Positions 21,375-31,320 of a DNA stretch of 64,000 bases are shown here, piece by piece. Under the pieces are notes generated by a model. The model made no database searches and was not told the origin of the DNA. It saw only the letters and a program-made list of their open reading frames with translations. Origin of the DNA: Pseudopyrenochaeta lycopersici (Eukaryota > Ascomycota > Dothideomycetes > Pleosporales > Pseudopyrenochaetaceae); the NCBI GenBank assembly GCA_003313425.1, contig NHZP01000072.1:62001-126000 (forward strand), written 5' to 3'. The translations under genes and the position numbers were made by a program. Each line of letters opens with the position of its first letter. Position 1 is the first letter of the stretch.

Positions 21375-22105
21375 TTAGAAATCTGCACCACGAAAGTCTA
21401 AATCTACACCCAACTCCAAATCTGGACCAGCTGAGTCGCCATTACATGGTGACTCAACCCCCACCTGGCAAATGCCTGCTTGGCCAAGTCTACCACGTTC
21501 CTGGCCTCGCTGTGGCTCTCTCTTCGCCACTGGCTGCGCCTCCTGAGAGGTCTGGTTTTGGATCGTCTGTCCGATGAAGATTCCGTCTGCTACGCCGCCG
21601 ACACCTCCAGTTACCCCCTCAACCACGTCGCCAATACGACCAGCTCGGCCGCGTCCACCACGTCCCCGGCCTCGCTGTGGCTCTCTCTTCGCCACTGGCT
21701 GCGCCTCCTGAGAGGTCTGGTTTTGGATCGTCTGTCCGATGAAGATTCCGTCTGCTACGCCGCCGACACCTCCAGTTACCCCCTCAACCACGTCGCCAAT
21801 ACGACCAGCTCGGCCGCGTCCACCACGTCCCCGGCCTCGTTGTGGCTCCCTCTTCGCCACTAGCTGGGAGGCCTGGGAGGCCTGGTCTTGGATTGTCTGG
21901 CTCCTGATGCTGTCAGTAACCTAGTATATTGTTCGCTGTGTGGGACATACAGATCATCAACATCTGCAGGTACATCAAGGCCAACCGTTGTTAGAAGCCC
22001 AGACGGCAGGCTATCAGGGAGACCCTCTGAGAGGACAACAGGTGCCGCATGGGCAGTCATGCCAGCAGTAAACGCCAAAATGGCCGCGACCGTTGATGCG
22101 CGCAT
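21375..22105 (-). CDS. secreted tandem-repeat protein with Lys-Arg (Kex2-like) sites
   Basis: Exons complement(21951-22105) and complement(21375-21903) give 227 residues. The 47-nt intron has donor GTATGT, branch ACTGAC and acceptor CATCAG, and it joins the signal-peptide frame to the repeat frame in phase. Residues 1-20 are a signal peptide (MRASTVAAILAFTAGMTAHA). After a short pro-region come repeats of 55 residues: two identical copies, a degenerate one before them and a divergent last one. Each begins VAKREPQRG, so a dibasic KR recurs once per unit, as in precursors cut by the Golgi protease Kex2. A released unit would have an Arg/Gly-rich head and a Gly-zipper-like hydrophobic part (GVTGGVGGVADGIFIG). 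The C-terminus is acidic. Kex2-processed repeat proteins include fungal RiPP precursors, but no modifying enzyme (for example UstY-type DUF3328) is seen nearby. An alternative in-frame intron (donor GTACCT at 21973) fits less well. Confidence 0.75.
21509..21838. repeat. 165-bp perfect tandem duplication in the repeat-protein gene
   Basis: Two 165-bp units are identical base for base by eye, and a partial third begins at 21839. Identity at third codon positions means recent duplication or gene conversion. Confidence 0.85.
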
Positions 22106-23175
22106 GGTGAAAGGGGCTTTGTTAAGGATAGGTAGTCTTGAAGTTAGGTAAAAGAGTGCTGAGGAGTAAAATCATTCACAGAAGGTCTGTGTCTAGAAAA
22201 TAAGATAGAGAGATGCGAATGATATGAGTTCTGATTAGAGTGAAAGAGGCTCCTTTTATGTCCTTTCGAGATACCTCCTATAGGGACGAAATCGCGCCCC
22301 TACCATGCCAAGCTGCTGGCATCGTTTCGACACGTTAGCCACCAAGCCAGACGCATAAACGATAACCCTTCAAAATTCTCTGTTTGTCAGCAAAAAGAAT
22401 CATATAATAAGGGAGGCTCTTGAAGAAACTCGTAGGGTTAGGTCTTGGCGGGGACGTCGCAACATAGACGACAACCATGACTAGACCCGCATTGCCTTGG
22501 CATGAACGGTACTTCCCTAGCACCCCCCGTGCACAGCCTATTCGGCATAACGCGGCCGAACTTGACACAATCGCGCTAATTAATAACCACACTGAACAGA
22601 AAGGGGCATAAACGAAGCAGCCGTATTGGGTAACAGGATCAGCGGCTAAGAAACACCTGTCTGGTCCGTGTAGCGTTTCAAAGCCTTCTAGAAGCTGCTG
22701 TAAGTGTCTTAGCGGAGCTCGTGCATTTACTCCGACCTCTAACAGTCTGCGCGTCTCCACTGCACCTCCCTTGGCGAACCGTTTCAACCGCTGGTTCTCA
22801 CTTCCCCCACACAGGCCCAACAGTCGGGATTTACTGACATGCTGGTTACTTGGACGTTTAGCTATTCTCGCTATGCTGTTTTGTTCACAACCAAGGTCTT
22901 TGCATTATGCAGCAGGGACGTAGAGAAACGCTAGCGTTAGGTATGCTGTCTTTACCTTGTGCTGCGCTTTACACCAAGTACGCATGCGATATGCGGCAGC
23001 GAGGTAACGGCTACAAAAAACCAACGCTCTTTCGGCATCTGTCTATTACTGCATTCCCTTCTTCTTTGGCTTCGCTGTGCCCCTTTTTCTTTTCTTTCGT
23101 CTTTTCTTACCTACCTAGCGTAACGCCCCGTTCTCCTACTTACCTGTCTATCTCCTCTTACGTTTGCCTACCAAA
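22106..23175. other. intergenic region between divergent secretory genes
   Basis: About 1.07 kb separates the start codons of two divergently read genes and should hold both promoters. A 161-codon minus-strand frame (22335-22820) is open but shows no recognisable domain or splice logic. Confidence 0.4.
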
Positions 23176-23979
23176 ATGCACTTCACTTGTCGTACGGTTC
23201 TGCTGGCTGGCCTTTTTCAGTCTGTAAGAGGTATGGCCATGGATAATCTTACCGTAGAATTCAACACGGCGGTTGCTAGTGGCGATATTGGCATCCCAGT
23301 AGAGCGTGAGTTACTATCTATGCTGTACACAACAACATGGCCCTAACACGTAGGCCTCACAGCCACCATAGACCCTGCCGTGGCTGTAAGGATAGGCACA
23401 GAGCAGAGGCTTCCTGGCTCCTACACGCTCCTTCTGGTTGACGAGGCTAGATGCAATGCATCCTCACTGTCTCTTTGCTCTATGCAGTCGGGTCTGGTGT
23501 CCTCCTATCAGCTTACCTTTCTCGCCGGCAAGATGGTGTACGAGCTTGTTGACCCAAGCAAGCCCTCCTCGCAGGCACATTACGCCATGGAATTGCCAAC
23601 TAGTAACCTGTCTCTACTAGATGGCTCTACACAGCTTCTTCTAAACACAACAGAGAGCCAACCTCAGGACCCAGCAGCATTATTTGTAGAGCCGTGGGCT
23701 AGCCTACACACCGTCGCAGGGAACGTGTACAATGCATCAAGCGAACAGAATGTAAAAAGAAGCCTGGAACGATCAAAGAGCAAGAGACCTACTAGGACCG
23801 GGTCTGAGAAAGCGCGCAAAACGCGGGAGGCTAGGCCCAAGTCAACGAAGCCAGCTATGAATATTACTGTGGACTTTGGCAACGAGAACAAGAACGAGAA
23901 CAAGAATCATGGCGAGTTACTGCAGAGCACGCCTCTTACTTGGTATTTTGTAGCTCTTGCTGTGCTAGTGGTAGTTTAA
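23176..23979 (+). CDS. secreted, probably membrane- or GPI-anchored protein
   Basis: Exons 23176-23305 and 23354-23979 give 251 residues. The 48-nt intron is textbook: donor GTGAGT, branch CCCTAACAC and acceptor CGTAG. Without splicing, a TAA at 23344 would end the frame. A signal peptide (MHFTCRTVLLAGLFQ) is followed by an extracellular domain with several N-glycosylation sequons (NLT, NAS, NLS, NTT, NIT). It contains GSYTLLLVDEARCNASSLSLC and LTFLAGKMVYELVDPS, then a highly basic segment (NVKRSLERSKSKRP). The protein ends in a short hydrophobic stretch (WYFVALAVLVVV), which fits a GPI-attachment signal or tail anchor. I do not recognise the family. It is divergent to the repeat-protein gene. 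Confidence 0.72.
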
Positions 23980-24458
23980 ATTATGCAGCATAGTCTTACA
24001 AGCATATTGTGGATAATGTTCCTTGTGTAGTCTCTGCTTAAGACCAGACCCAAAGACTTCATTAACCACAAACACTTCCACCCAAATGTCCTGTCTATAG
24101 ACATTTACATTCAGCAGCGAGACAACAACAGTATCTCGCACTTGGGCAAGGTTTTTCGGTTGGGCGCGGTCCCCGCCACTTAGGAGCCCGTCCTAAAATG
24201 CAGCTCTAGATAACAGCTACCTAGGAACATTTTTTTGCATCTACCGTTAGGGTTAGCTCGTCTTGGCTGCCGTGGGTTAACGGATGGAACCTTTGTCGTA
24301 GATGTCACAATTCCACTACCGCTCACCATGCGCAGACTGAGAACCATGCAAGTATTCCTTTAAGGCCTCTACTCAATGGTTGTCTACTATAAGTTCTACC
24401 CCCCATCCAACAATACCACTCCAATCCTCAAACGATGGCCAATCCGCATCATCCCCTC
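23980..24458. other. no gene seen
   Basis: Mixed-composition sequence downstream of the anchored-protein gene, with no domain, repeat end or splice pattern recognised. Confidence 0.3.
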
Positions 24459-24706
24459 CCTCAGTTCCCTAGCTACTGCGATCGCTCGGAACTCCACTTT
24501 CTCTTAGCCTGAGATAGTCGGTGGTTTTCATCTCTGCAAAGGACGCCTACGTCTCTGAATATCTGGCAGAGGCGGCGCTTGTGGTGTTCGTTGATGGATC
24601 TGTTGGTGCCAGTCGTCCACTCTAGAGTAAGCGCGTCGATTGGAAACCTAGCGGCAGCTAGTCGATATGGCTCAGCCTGCTTGTGAATAGAGTCTATATC
24701 TTTCAC
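24459..24706 (-). pseudogene. fragment of an uncharacterised fungal protein family
   Basis: A 77-codon minus-strand frame reads IHKQAEPYRLAAARFPIDAL, LEWTTGTNRSINEHHKRRLC and QIFRDVGVLCRDENHR. The pattern (rigid start, then 'TTGTNRxI..HKRRL') is one I recall from unannotated Dothideomycete proteins, but I cannot name it. The frame is lost at both ends. Confidence 0.4.
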
Positions 24707-24858
24707 CTCTGTTCATTGCTTCTTCCTTCCCTTAAGAGCCGTTTCATCGCCTTTACGTTTCATAGTAGTGGTTTTTGTATACAGTCACATGAATAAAGTT
24801 TCTTCCGCCAAGTTATTTCCCCACCAAACTACACCAAAAAGTTATTAATTATAAGATA

Positions 24859-26738
24859 ACGTACTTCACAAGCGAGTTAGTCACACAAGCGAATTAGTCA
24901 GGCATTTCTTGGCACCACCAACAACACCACCATCTTCTTGCATCATGACACTACCATCTAATTTTGTATGATGATTACATTGCGCAAGGGCTCTTACGTG
25001 TTGGGGCAAGTCCTTATATTATGCCCGGTTGACATACACCCCCTACAGCGGCGCAGAGCTCGACTTGAATCCTTTGGTGTCGCATCGCCACCCTCACTTT
25101 GTGTAGCTTCTGGAGGCGCTATAGACTCCTGTGATAGCTCAACTGCCTCCTTGATTGTAATATTCTCTCTTTGGGTAATATACTTGACTTTAACGTTGCG
25201 CTCTTTAACTACTTTAGCGTTGAGAGCCTTTGAACGCTCGAGTTCCTCGGTGATGATTGCTGACGCTTGTAAAGCCAATTTAGCGCTCTTCGCTACCTTT
25301 TTCATTGCCACCATCGTAGGTGACGTGGACCGTCGCTCAAGCACATATTGTCGGCGTCTTATAGCTCTTTGCTGCTTCTCAATCTGGCGCACCGTTTTGG
25401 GTGTGTTGGTGACCGAATTTGTTGAGGACGAACAAGGCTCAGAGGGTGGTGCTGGGTTGATCACACCCAACCCGTCAAGCACTTCATCGGGATTGAATGG
25501 AAAAATGCCGGTGGCTTTAAAAGCGCTTTCGATATTGCTGTTACTCAGCGCGTGAGGACGAGCAGCAGTGTAGATCCGAAGGAAGTCGTCCACATCAACG
25601 TGGTTCTGGCCATCACGCGCCAACATCTCTACCCCTCGACGATAGCGCTTCTTAACTGAACTGAAGCAGGCAACATCTAATGGTTGCAGAATATGCGAGG
25701 AATATGAGGGTAGCCATAGCGGGATAATGTTGTTTTCCCTTGCGTAGGTCTCAAATGACTCTGAGCAGTGGCTGCTGTGTCCATCCATAATGAGGAGTCG
25801 ATTGACGCCTTTGGTGTGTTGCTTTGTACAAGGGTCAAACACCTCTGTAAGCCATATATAACCTAATCTGTCATTAGACCATCCGGTTTCGCTATGGGCG
25901 ATTACCCAGTCATCTGGAAGGCCTGCGTCCTTATCAAACCAGACGTTCTGGAACACCTTCCCTTTAGCGATAACCATGGCTGGTATGCGGCGTTTGGCGA
26001 CATTTATGCATTCAATAACCGTCATCCAGTCACGATCACCAGGCTGTATGTGGTATTTAGGGCCATCTCTTGCCGTCACAACTTTGGCTGTACCAATGTC
26101 ACCTCTTAGAAAGCCTATCTCGTCCATGTTGTAGATATCATCGTCTTGTATGCTATACTTGTTCGCCACATTCTTGAGAAGCTGTAAATGCTCCTTGATC
26201 ACCTCAGGGTCCTCCCGTTCTGCTCTTTGGTAGTCGTATTTCTTGCTCTGCGCAATTTGCACTTTAGGGTTGCGTCCAACGTAGTTGTTGACCCAATTGA
26301 CACCAACTGGTGGGTTACCCCGCAGTCGACGTAGCAAGTTTGCGGTATCTTCAACCATACGCTTGCGAGGGGAGTATCCGCGGGCGGCAAGGTCCAATAT
26401 CCACTCAGTAATGTCTGTTCTTCATCATCGTCAAGGTTTCTGTTGTTTGCAACGGTTTCGGTGCGTGCAGGGTAGCCTTGGAGGCGACGTCTGAGTGTTT
26501 CATGGTTTACGCGATATATACTCGCTGCTCTCCTAATACTTGAGATTTCGTTCCTTTGTAACGCTTTTATTGCACAGTCGATTCTTCCTTCTCGCGTATT
26601 GTCCTGAATCTTCGAATTTACAGGCATGGTGGTGATGAGGTAGAGGGATGAAATGTTTTGGCGGGTGTCTTGGCACACTTGACTAATTTGCTTGTGTGAC
26701 TAACTCGCTTGTGTGACTAACTCGCTTGTGAAGTACGT
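24859..26738 (-). mobile_element. Fot/pogo-type DNA transposon E
   Basis: 1,880 bp bounded by TA (24857-24858, 26739-26740). Each end is leader acgtactt plus 17-nt units cacaagcgagttagtca. The left end has two units and the right end three, so the inverted repeats differ in length by one unit. Both termini are otherwise well preserved. Confidence 0.88.
24994..26627 (-). pseudogene. Fot transposase of element E, one frameshift
   Basis: Translation would start at the ATG at 26627 (MPVNSKIQDNTREGRIDCAI) with psq/Tc5 helix-turn-helix domains. A one-base deletion near 26406 shifts the frame between DDEEQTLL and EWILDLAARGYSPRKR. The remaining 467 codons are uninterrupted: catalytic Asp in YNMDEIGFLRG, LLIMDGHSSHC and LQPLDVACFSSVKKRY, and a final zinc knuckle (CRGCMSTGHNIRTC). 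A single lesion in ~545 codons implies recent inactivation. Confidence 0.85.
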
Positions 26739-26889
26739 TATACTGCGTTAATTCCAAAAATTGAAATACTCGCTGTTGTCGTGTTTTTCTTGGCAAACCG
26801 GGTACTAGACCCTCTGTCGAGGTTTGTCCCGTCTTGGCGCCTACGCAGGGTCACTAACCCCTTACAGAGGGCACGTGATAACCAGACTA

Positions 26890-29513
26890 CCGTAAAAACT
26901 TGCCAGCTTCGCCGAGCGCTAGTAGGGGGGGTCCCGCCAACAGTGGAGAAAAGGTAAGCGGGCAAATAGCAGCCCCGGAATGTGCCCGGACCTGTGTCAG
27001 ACCACCCTGGAACTTTTTATTAGCGCCGAGCACCTAAACTGTTCGAAGGCAGGTCGCAGCACGTCTGTAGCTCCCTTTTACTTACTTATCGAATTGCCCA
27101 CAATGCCTCGTACCCCTCTCAGCCAGCTCACCCCTGAAACTCTCAATTCTCAGCGTTCTGTCAACATCAGATCTGGACGTAAGAAACGATCGTTTAAGGA
27201 TCTGATTAGTATGGGGCCCTCATATAAACCTGATCCTCCTCAAAAACGCTGCTGGCACACTGTATCGCCAAGAAAGAAGATCAGGATTATCCTATATCTC
27301 CTCCATCACCGGATTGAGGAGCCTGAGGTGCGCCTAGGCATTAAACAGAAGCAGCGTTGCCTGCAGGGGCTTGAGTGGGATGGCTATTTAAGGCCTCCAA
27401 CTGCAGAAGAGACTGGTGCTCACTTTAAGGTACCCGCGCGTACTATAAGAGATATATGGTATAAGAGGTACTCTGTTGTGCAGCTGAGTCGAGGTAGCCG
27501 CCGAGAGGTATCAGAGGGGAGAGGTGAGAGGCACCCTGAGCTTGAACTTGAGCTATTTCGACAATTTGTTGAGTGGAGACAGATGGGACGGAAGGTATCG
27601 AGGTTTTGGTTTCAACGCAGGGCGAGGCTGCTATACCAGACGCTGTACAACAAGGAAGCTGAACAGCCTGTTCAAGTAAGCTTTTACTAGTAAATTATAT
27701 ATATTTACTTACGTTTAGTGGCAGGATAGCTTCAAGTTCTCAAATGGCTGGTTTCAAGGCTTCTGCCGCCGTTGGGATATAACGTGGAGGCGTCTCACTC
27801 ACGCCTCGCAGGAGCTCCCTGCTCACTATCTTGAGCTAGTGAATCGATTTCTTCGGTTTATACGTCGCAATTCACTTATTCAGACTGGTTTCTATACGTT
27901 TTGGCGCTTCCGGTTGTCTGAGATTGTGAATATGGATGAGGTGCCTATACCTTTTGAGTTCTTTGATGGTGCAACGTACCACCTCAAAGGCGAGCATACG
28001 ATAACTGGATCAGTAAGCAATACTAGCTGGTCAAAGCGCCAGGCAACCTTGGTGTTGTACATCTTTGCAGATGGAGTACCACGATTGAAGCCAAAGCTGA
28101 TATTTCATGGGGCTCCAGGCGGGCAAATTTGGCGGCAGGAGCACCAGCTTTGGGACCCTCGTGTTACCGTAGAGTTATCTGAAACAGCCTACAACAATGA
28201 GCAGCTGTTAGTTACGTGGTTAGAGAAAGAGCTGTTTAAGGAGCTTAGCGGCCGCGAGAGCTTACTAGTCATGGACTCTGCTAGCTTCCACAAAACTGAG
28301 CAAGTACGGCAGCTACTCAAGGCCAATCGAGTAACGCTTGCAGTAATTCCGCCAGGATGTACAGGACTGCTGCAGCCACTAGATGTTGCTATCAATAAAC
28401 CTTTCAAGGCATTGTTGAGGAACCATCTCGAGCAAATCCTTGAGGCTGAGGCTGACGGTGAGGTGAGCGGCCGAGCTGCAATCTCAGCGAGACGTATAGC
28501 AGTTACTAAGGCTGTTGGGGATGCCTGGGATGAGCTTTGTGACCAGAAACGGCAGGTAGTAGTACAATCTTTTGTCCATACTGGCATCGCAGTTAGCCCA
28601 ACTGGCTCTGACGACTATATGATCTCTATCAAAGACTTCGCTGGTCAGGTCGATTTTACTGGCTGGGAGCGAGCTGAGGAGGTTGACGAGGCTGCTGCAA
28701 GCCTTAAAATTGAAGAGTCTGACGATGGCTTTGGCTGGGGATTGCCAGATGATGAGGGCGAATTTTTAGGTCGCCAGAAGTACCTATATCAGTTAGAGAG
28801 CGTTCTTAACTTGCGATATTTATGCCGGCGGCGAGGCTTACCTAGGACAAGCCGCCTTAACAAGGTAGGCCTCATCGAGAAGCTGCTTCAAGCTGACGCA
28901 GCTGGCATGACTGTTGACCGGCCAATCTTTGTCGACGGGCTTGAAAATGAAGTCCCTGCACCAAAAATTACAGGGCAGTATTCCTGGAGTATCGAGTACG
29001 CAAGGGAGGCAAGGGAGGAGGAGATAGAGGAGCGTAAATGCGAGGGCGAGTTTGCTGGGTTGCTTAATAGATGAGGTTGTTGTTACTGGATAGATCTTTT
29101 GGTGTTGACCTTCTTGAAAGTTCTATCCTCACTTAATTAGGCCTAGCGCCAGCTACCTTTAAAAGGCCTCCAATCGCTCCAGGCAACAGGTTGTTACTAC
29201 TATAGGGGTCTATTTTATATAGAGCAATCCACCTAACAATAGACTCGCTAGGTATAGAGAGCTCTTTCATGAGAGCACCAGCTTGCTACCTGCCAGCAAC
29301 CCCAGCGCACGAGCCACCCCACCAAAAAACAACACCAAATATTCGACTCAAAGCCCGCCTCCAGGAGAATTGCTGGAAGAGGTTTTTTGGTGTTAAACTG
29401 AGATCAAGCACGATGGCGTTTCACTAGGGCCGCCCATATTACGTTGCATTTAGCATGATCCCGCTAGCAGGGCCCCCTTACTAGCGCTCGGCGAAGCTGG
29501 CAAGTTTTTACGG
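26890..29513 (+). mobile_element. intact DDE transposon F with long inverted repeats
   Basis: 2,624 bp bounded by TA (26888-26889 and 29514-29515). The two ends are inverted copies over at least 40 bp, beginning ccgtaaaaacttgccagctt and continuing cgccgagcgctagta, with almost no mismatch. Unlike the other elements it has no 17-nt tandem units. It encloses one uninterrupted spliced transposase gene, so it may be autonomous. Confidence 0.88.
27103..29074 (+). CDS. pogo-superfamily DDE transposase with SAP-like motif, intact
   Basis: Exons 27103-27675 and 27719-29074 give 642 residues with no internal stop. The 43-nt intron has donor GTAAGC and acceptor GTTTAG, and splicing in phase 0 gives PVQWQDSFKFSNGWFQGF, the usual second DNA-binding domain. 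The catalytic Asp residues are in VNMDEVPIPFEF (~264), LLVMDSASFHKT (~376) and GLLQPLDVAINKPFK (~413). Near residue 555 a SAP-like helix-extended-helix motif (LRYLCRRRGLPRTSR...LIEKLLQ) could bind A/T-rich DNA. The first ~60 residues are basic. The sequence upstream of 27103 is also open but lies outside the conserved part. This is the best candidate for a functional transposase in the window. Confidence 0.88.
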
Positions 29514-29540
29514 TAGCTCTAGCGAGCCCCAAGAAGCAAC

Positions 29541-29717
29541 TGTATTAGTAATCCAGCTGTGATGCTGCATGTAAATCTACGGGTTGGACTACCCCACACT
29601 TCAGACACAACATCAATCAATACAACGCTGCTGCTTATTATCATTATCTCAACTTTCATCGTTTTAGCACGTTCAGTGCGACAACATTATATGCACTTCT
29701 ATAAACAATTTTTTGTG
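29541..29717. repeat. dispersed repeat R1, copy 2
   Basis: Matches 17664-17842 over ~145 bp and then diverges. It starts 26 bp outside transposon F. Confidence 0.6.
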
Positions 29718-29719
29718 CA

Positions 29720-30115
29720 CCTACATAGGCTTACAGAATTTGGGTCCCAATCGAAGCTCGTTCTTGAGAGGATTCAAAGGCATGTAAATAGCTCACCCAC
29801 TTCGATGGTTGAGGCGATCAAAAGCTTATCGAAAGGCGCTGAGGTGATGATACACCAAGGTTGCTGAGCTTCAAGCAGCCAACGAGGCTGCTACGCGACG
29901 TAAATCACATAAGGAGCGAGTACAGAGAGAGGGGACCTTAACAGTTGGAGAGGGCGTACGGTTGACAACTCTAAAGGAGTTTGGCGCGCGTAGTGATGGG
30001 AGGAAGGCAAAGAAGAGAGAGCGCGCTGATGAGGGCAACCAGCTTTTAAGGCTGTGGACTCTGCAATGAGATAGGCCACAACGCGCAAACATGTGAAAAG
30101 AATGTAGAAATAGTC
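29720..30115 (+). pseudogene. Fot transposase C-terminal remnant
   Basis: Decayed plus-strand coding: AELQAANEAATRRKSHKERV, GTLTVGEGVRLTTLKEFGAR and a basic KKRERADEG stretch, then a damaged zinc knuckle (around 30060-30100). Stops and frame changes are frequent. No 5' part, catalytic residues or termini were found. Confidence 0.6.
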
Positions 30116-30496
30116 TCTGAATAATATCTATAATTATGCAGCACTTTCAAGCGCTAGTAGCGACTGTAGTAGTGAGAAGTTGGGATTGTTCTGGTAGGGG
30201 CTTGGCAACGCTCGCTGGTGAGGTACGTTAGTGCTTGTAACAGTTGCACATTTTGCGCGCTAAGTTATTGCTAAGTGCTGTCAAAGATGTTAAGAAGCCG
30301 GACTACTTCTACACCCACGCTCTCTTACCAAAGAAGATATTGAGTGTATTGCGATTAATTTGCACCAGAATTATTTAATTTGGTCTACCCTACGTGTTGT
30401 TATGGTACTTTAAAGTCAAGGCCTTCAGTGGTGATGGAGGTACTAGGCACCTTGACGAACAAACTTTAGTCTTGTGACTGTAATTCTGGACACACC
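30116..30496. other. no gene seen
   Basis: Sequence between the transposase remnant and the 3' end of the six-cysteine protein gene; nothing recognised. Confidence 0.3.
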
Positions 30497-30849
30497 TTAA
30501 CTGCAGTTTGCAAGCCCACCTCCTATAGGAATACACCCGTTACCGCGCACCCTACACGGGTGAGTCTGTTTAATTAGCCTCTCTTTATCAACACCTTAAA
30601 TAATGGACGAATTCACGTACCGAGACACAAGCAAAATCTCCAACATCACCATTATTTCCAAGGCAGGTTCCGAAGGTGCCTCCTATGGGGAGGATACAGT
30701 TCTGTATTTTGTTAGTGGAGATAGTGGAGTTGGATAGGGGTACAGGGAGTGAGTAGAAACGGGGAAAGCTATGGGGACTGAGGACATACAAACCACGCAA
30801 AGGAACCCGATGTAAAGGAGAGGAGGGCAAGACACGTGGATAGCTTCAT
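30497..30849 (-). CDS. small six-cysteine secreted protein (candidate effector)
   Basis: Exons complement(30790-30849), complement(30621-30701) and complement(30497-30565) give 69 residues. Intron 1 (88 nt) has donor GTATGT, branch CACTAAC and acceptor TACAG. Intron 2 (55 nt) has donor GTACGT, branch GCTAATT and acceptor AACAG. Residues 1-18 are a signal peptide (MKLSTCLALLSFTSGSFA). The mature ~50 residues contain six Cys at 22, 33, 45, 51, 58 and 68. Two half-repeats are visible: NCILPIGGTFGTC and GCIPIGGGLANC. Small, Cys-rich and secreted fits a candidate effector or antimicrobial peptide, with disulfides formed in the secretory pathway. No family was recognised. It is flanked only by transposon remnants and non-coding DNA. 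Three in-phase consensus introns make chance very unlikely. Confidence 0.8.
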
Positions 30850-30931
30850 GTTGGCTGGTTTGGATTTAAGGAAGATGTTGCAAAAGAAACTATAGAGTGA
30901 CAAAGCTTATGTATGGTTTACATTCCAGTTC

Positions 30932-30938
30932 TTATATA
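30932..30938 (-). promoter_or_regulatory. TATA box of the six-cysteine protein gene
   Basis: The minus strand reads CTATATAAG about 85 nt upstream of the ATG at 30849, a normal core-promoter distance for a strongly expressed fungal gene. Confidence 0.5.
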
Positions 30939-31079
30939 GAGGGGCTAGACGCGCAATCTCAGGTCCGCAGTTGTTTCATTTCATCCGAGCATTTGGACGG
31001 AACGGCAAAATTTTAAATTAAATTAGTGCAACGGCCGCCATAAAAGAGCCGAACGTAAATTGAAAAAGCTCAAGCGACC

Positions 31080-31320
31080 AAAGCTCATCAGAAGAGTCAT
31101 GAATAAAGGGCGGACGCTTTGCATTAAGTTTCAATAACACAGCCTCAGGATTGTGTAGTACAATTCCAGCGCCTCTCAAGCTTGCAGTTGTTCTGAAATT
31201 CGGGCGACGCGTGGCTCGTGGCTATCAACAGTAAGCAACCGATAGGCTCCTACAGTACGCTCCTTTGTATGGTTGTTGAAGTGCTCAGGCTCGTCCATTC
31301 AAGGCCCTAGTAGCAGTGCC
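31080..31320 (-). pseudogene. Fot transposase fragment, heavily decayed
   Basis: Minus-strand frames with several shifts resemble the middle of a Fot transposase: EHFNNHTKERTVGAYRLLTVDSH followed by a decayed 'HESH' region. No termini were found. Confidence 0.45.

Noticed and set aside
21480..21863. Plus-strand open frame with internal repeats across the tandem duplication
   Set aside because: It is the mirror of the secreted repeat protein; the minus strand has signal peptide, intron and KR sites, the plus strand none.
21921..21973. Alternative intron for the repeat-protein gene (donor GTACCT, acceptor ACTAG)
   Set aside because: It keeps the frame too, but the branch site is poor; the GTATGT...CATCAG intron (21904-21950) has consensus donor and branch.
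22335..22820. 161-codon minus-strand frame between the two secretory genes
   Set aside because: No domain, no signal peptide, no splice logic; probably chance in the shared promoter region.
25000..25555. 195-codon plus-strand frame inside element E
   Set aside because: Antisense shadow of the transposase C-terminus.
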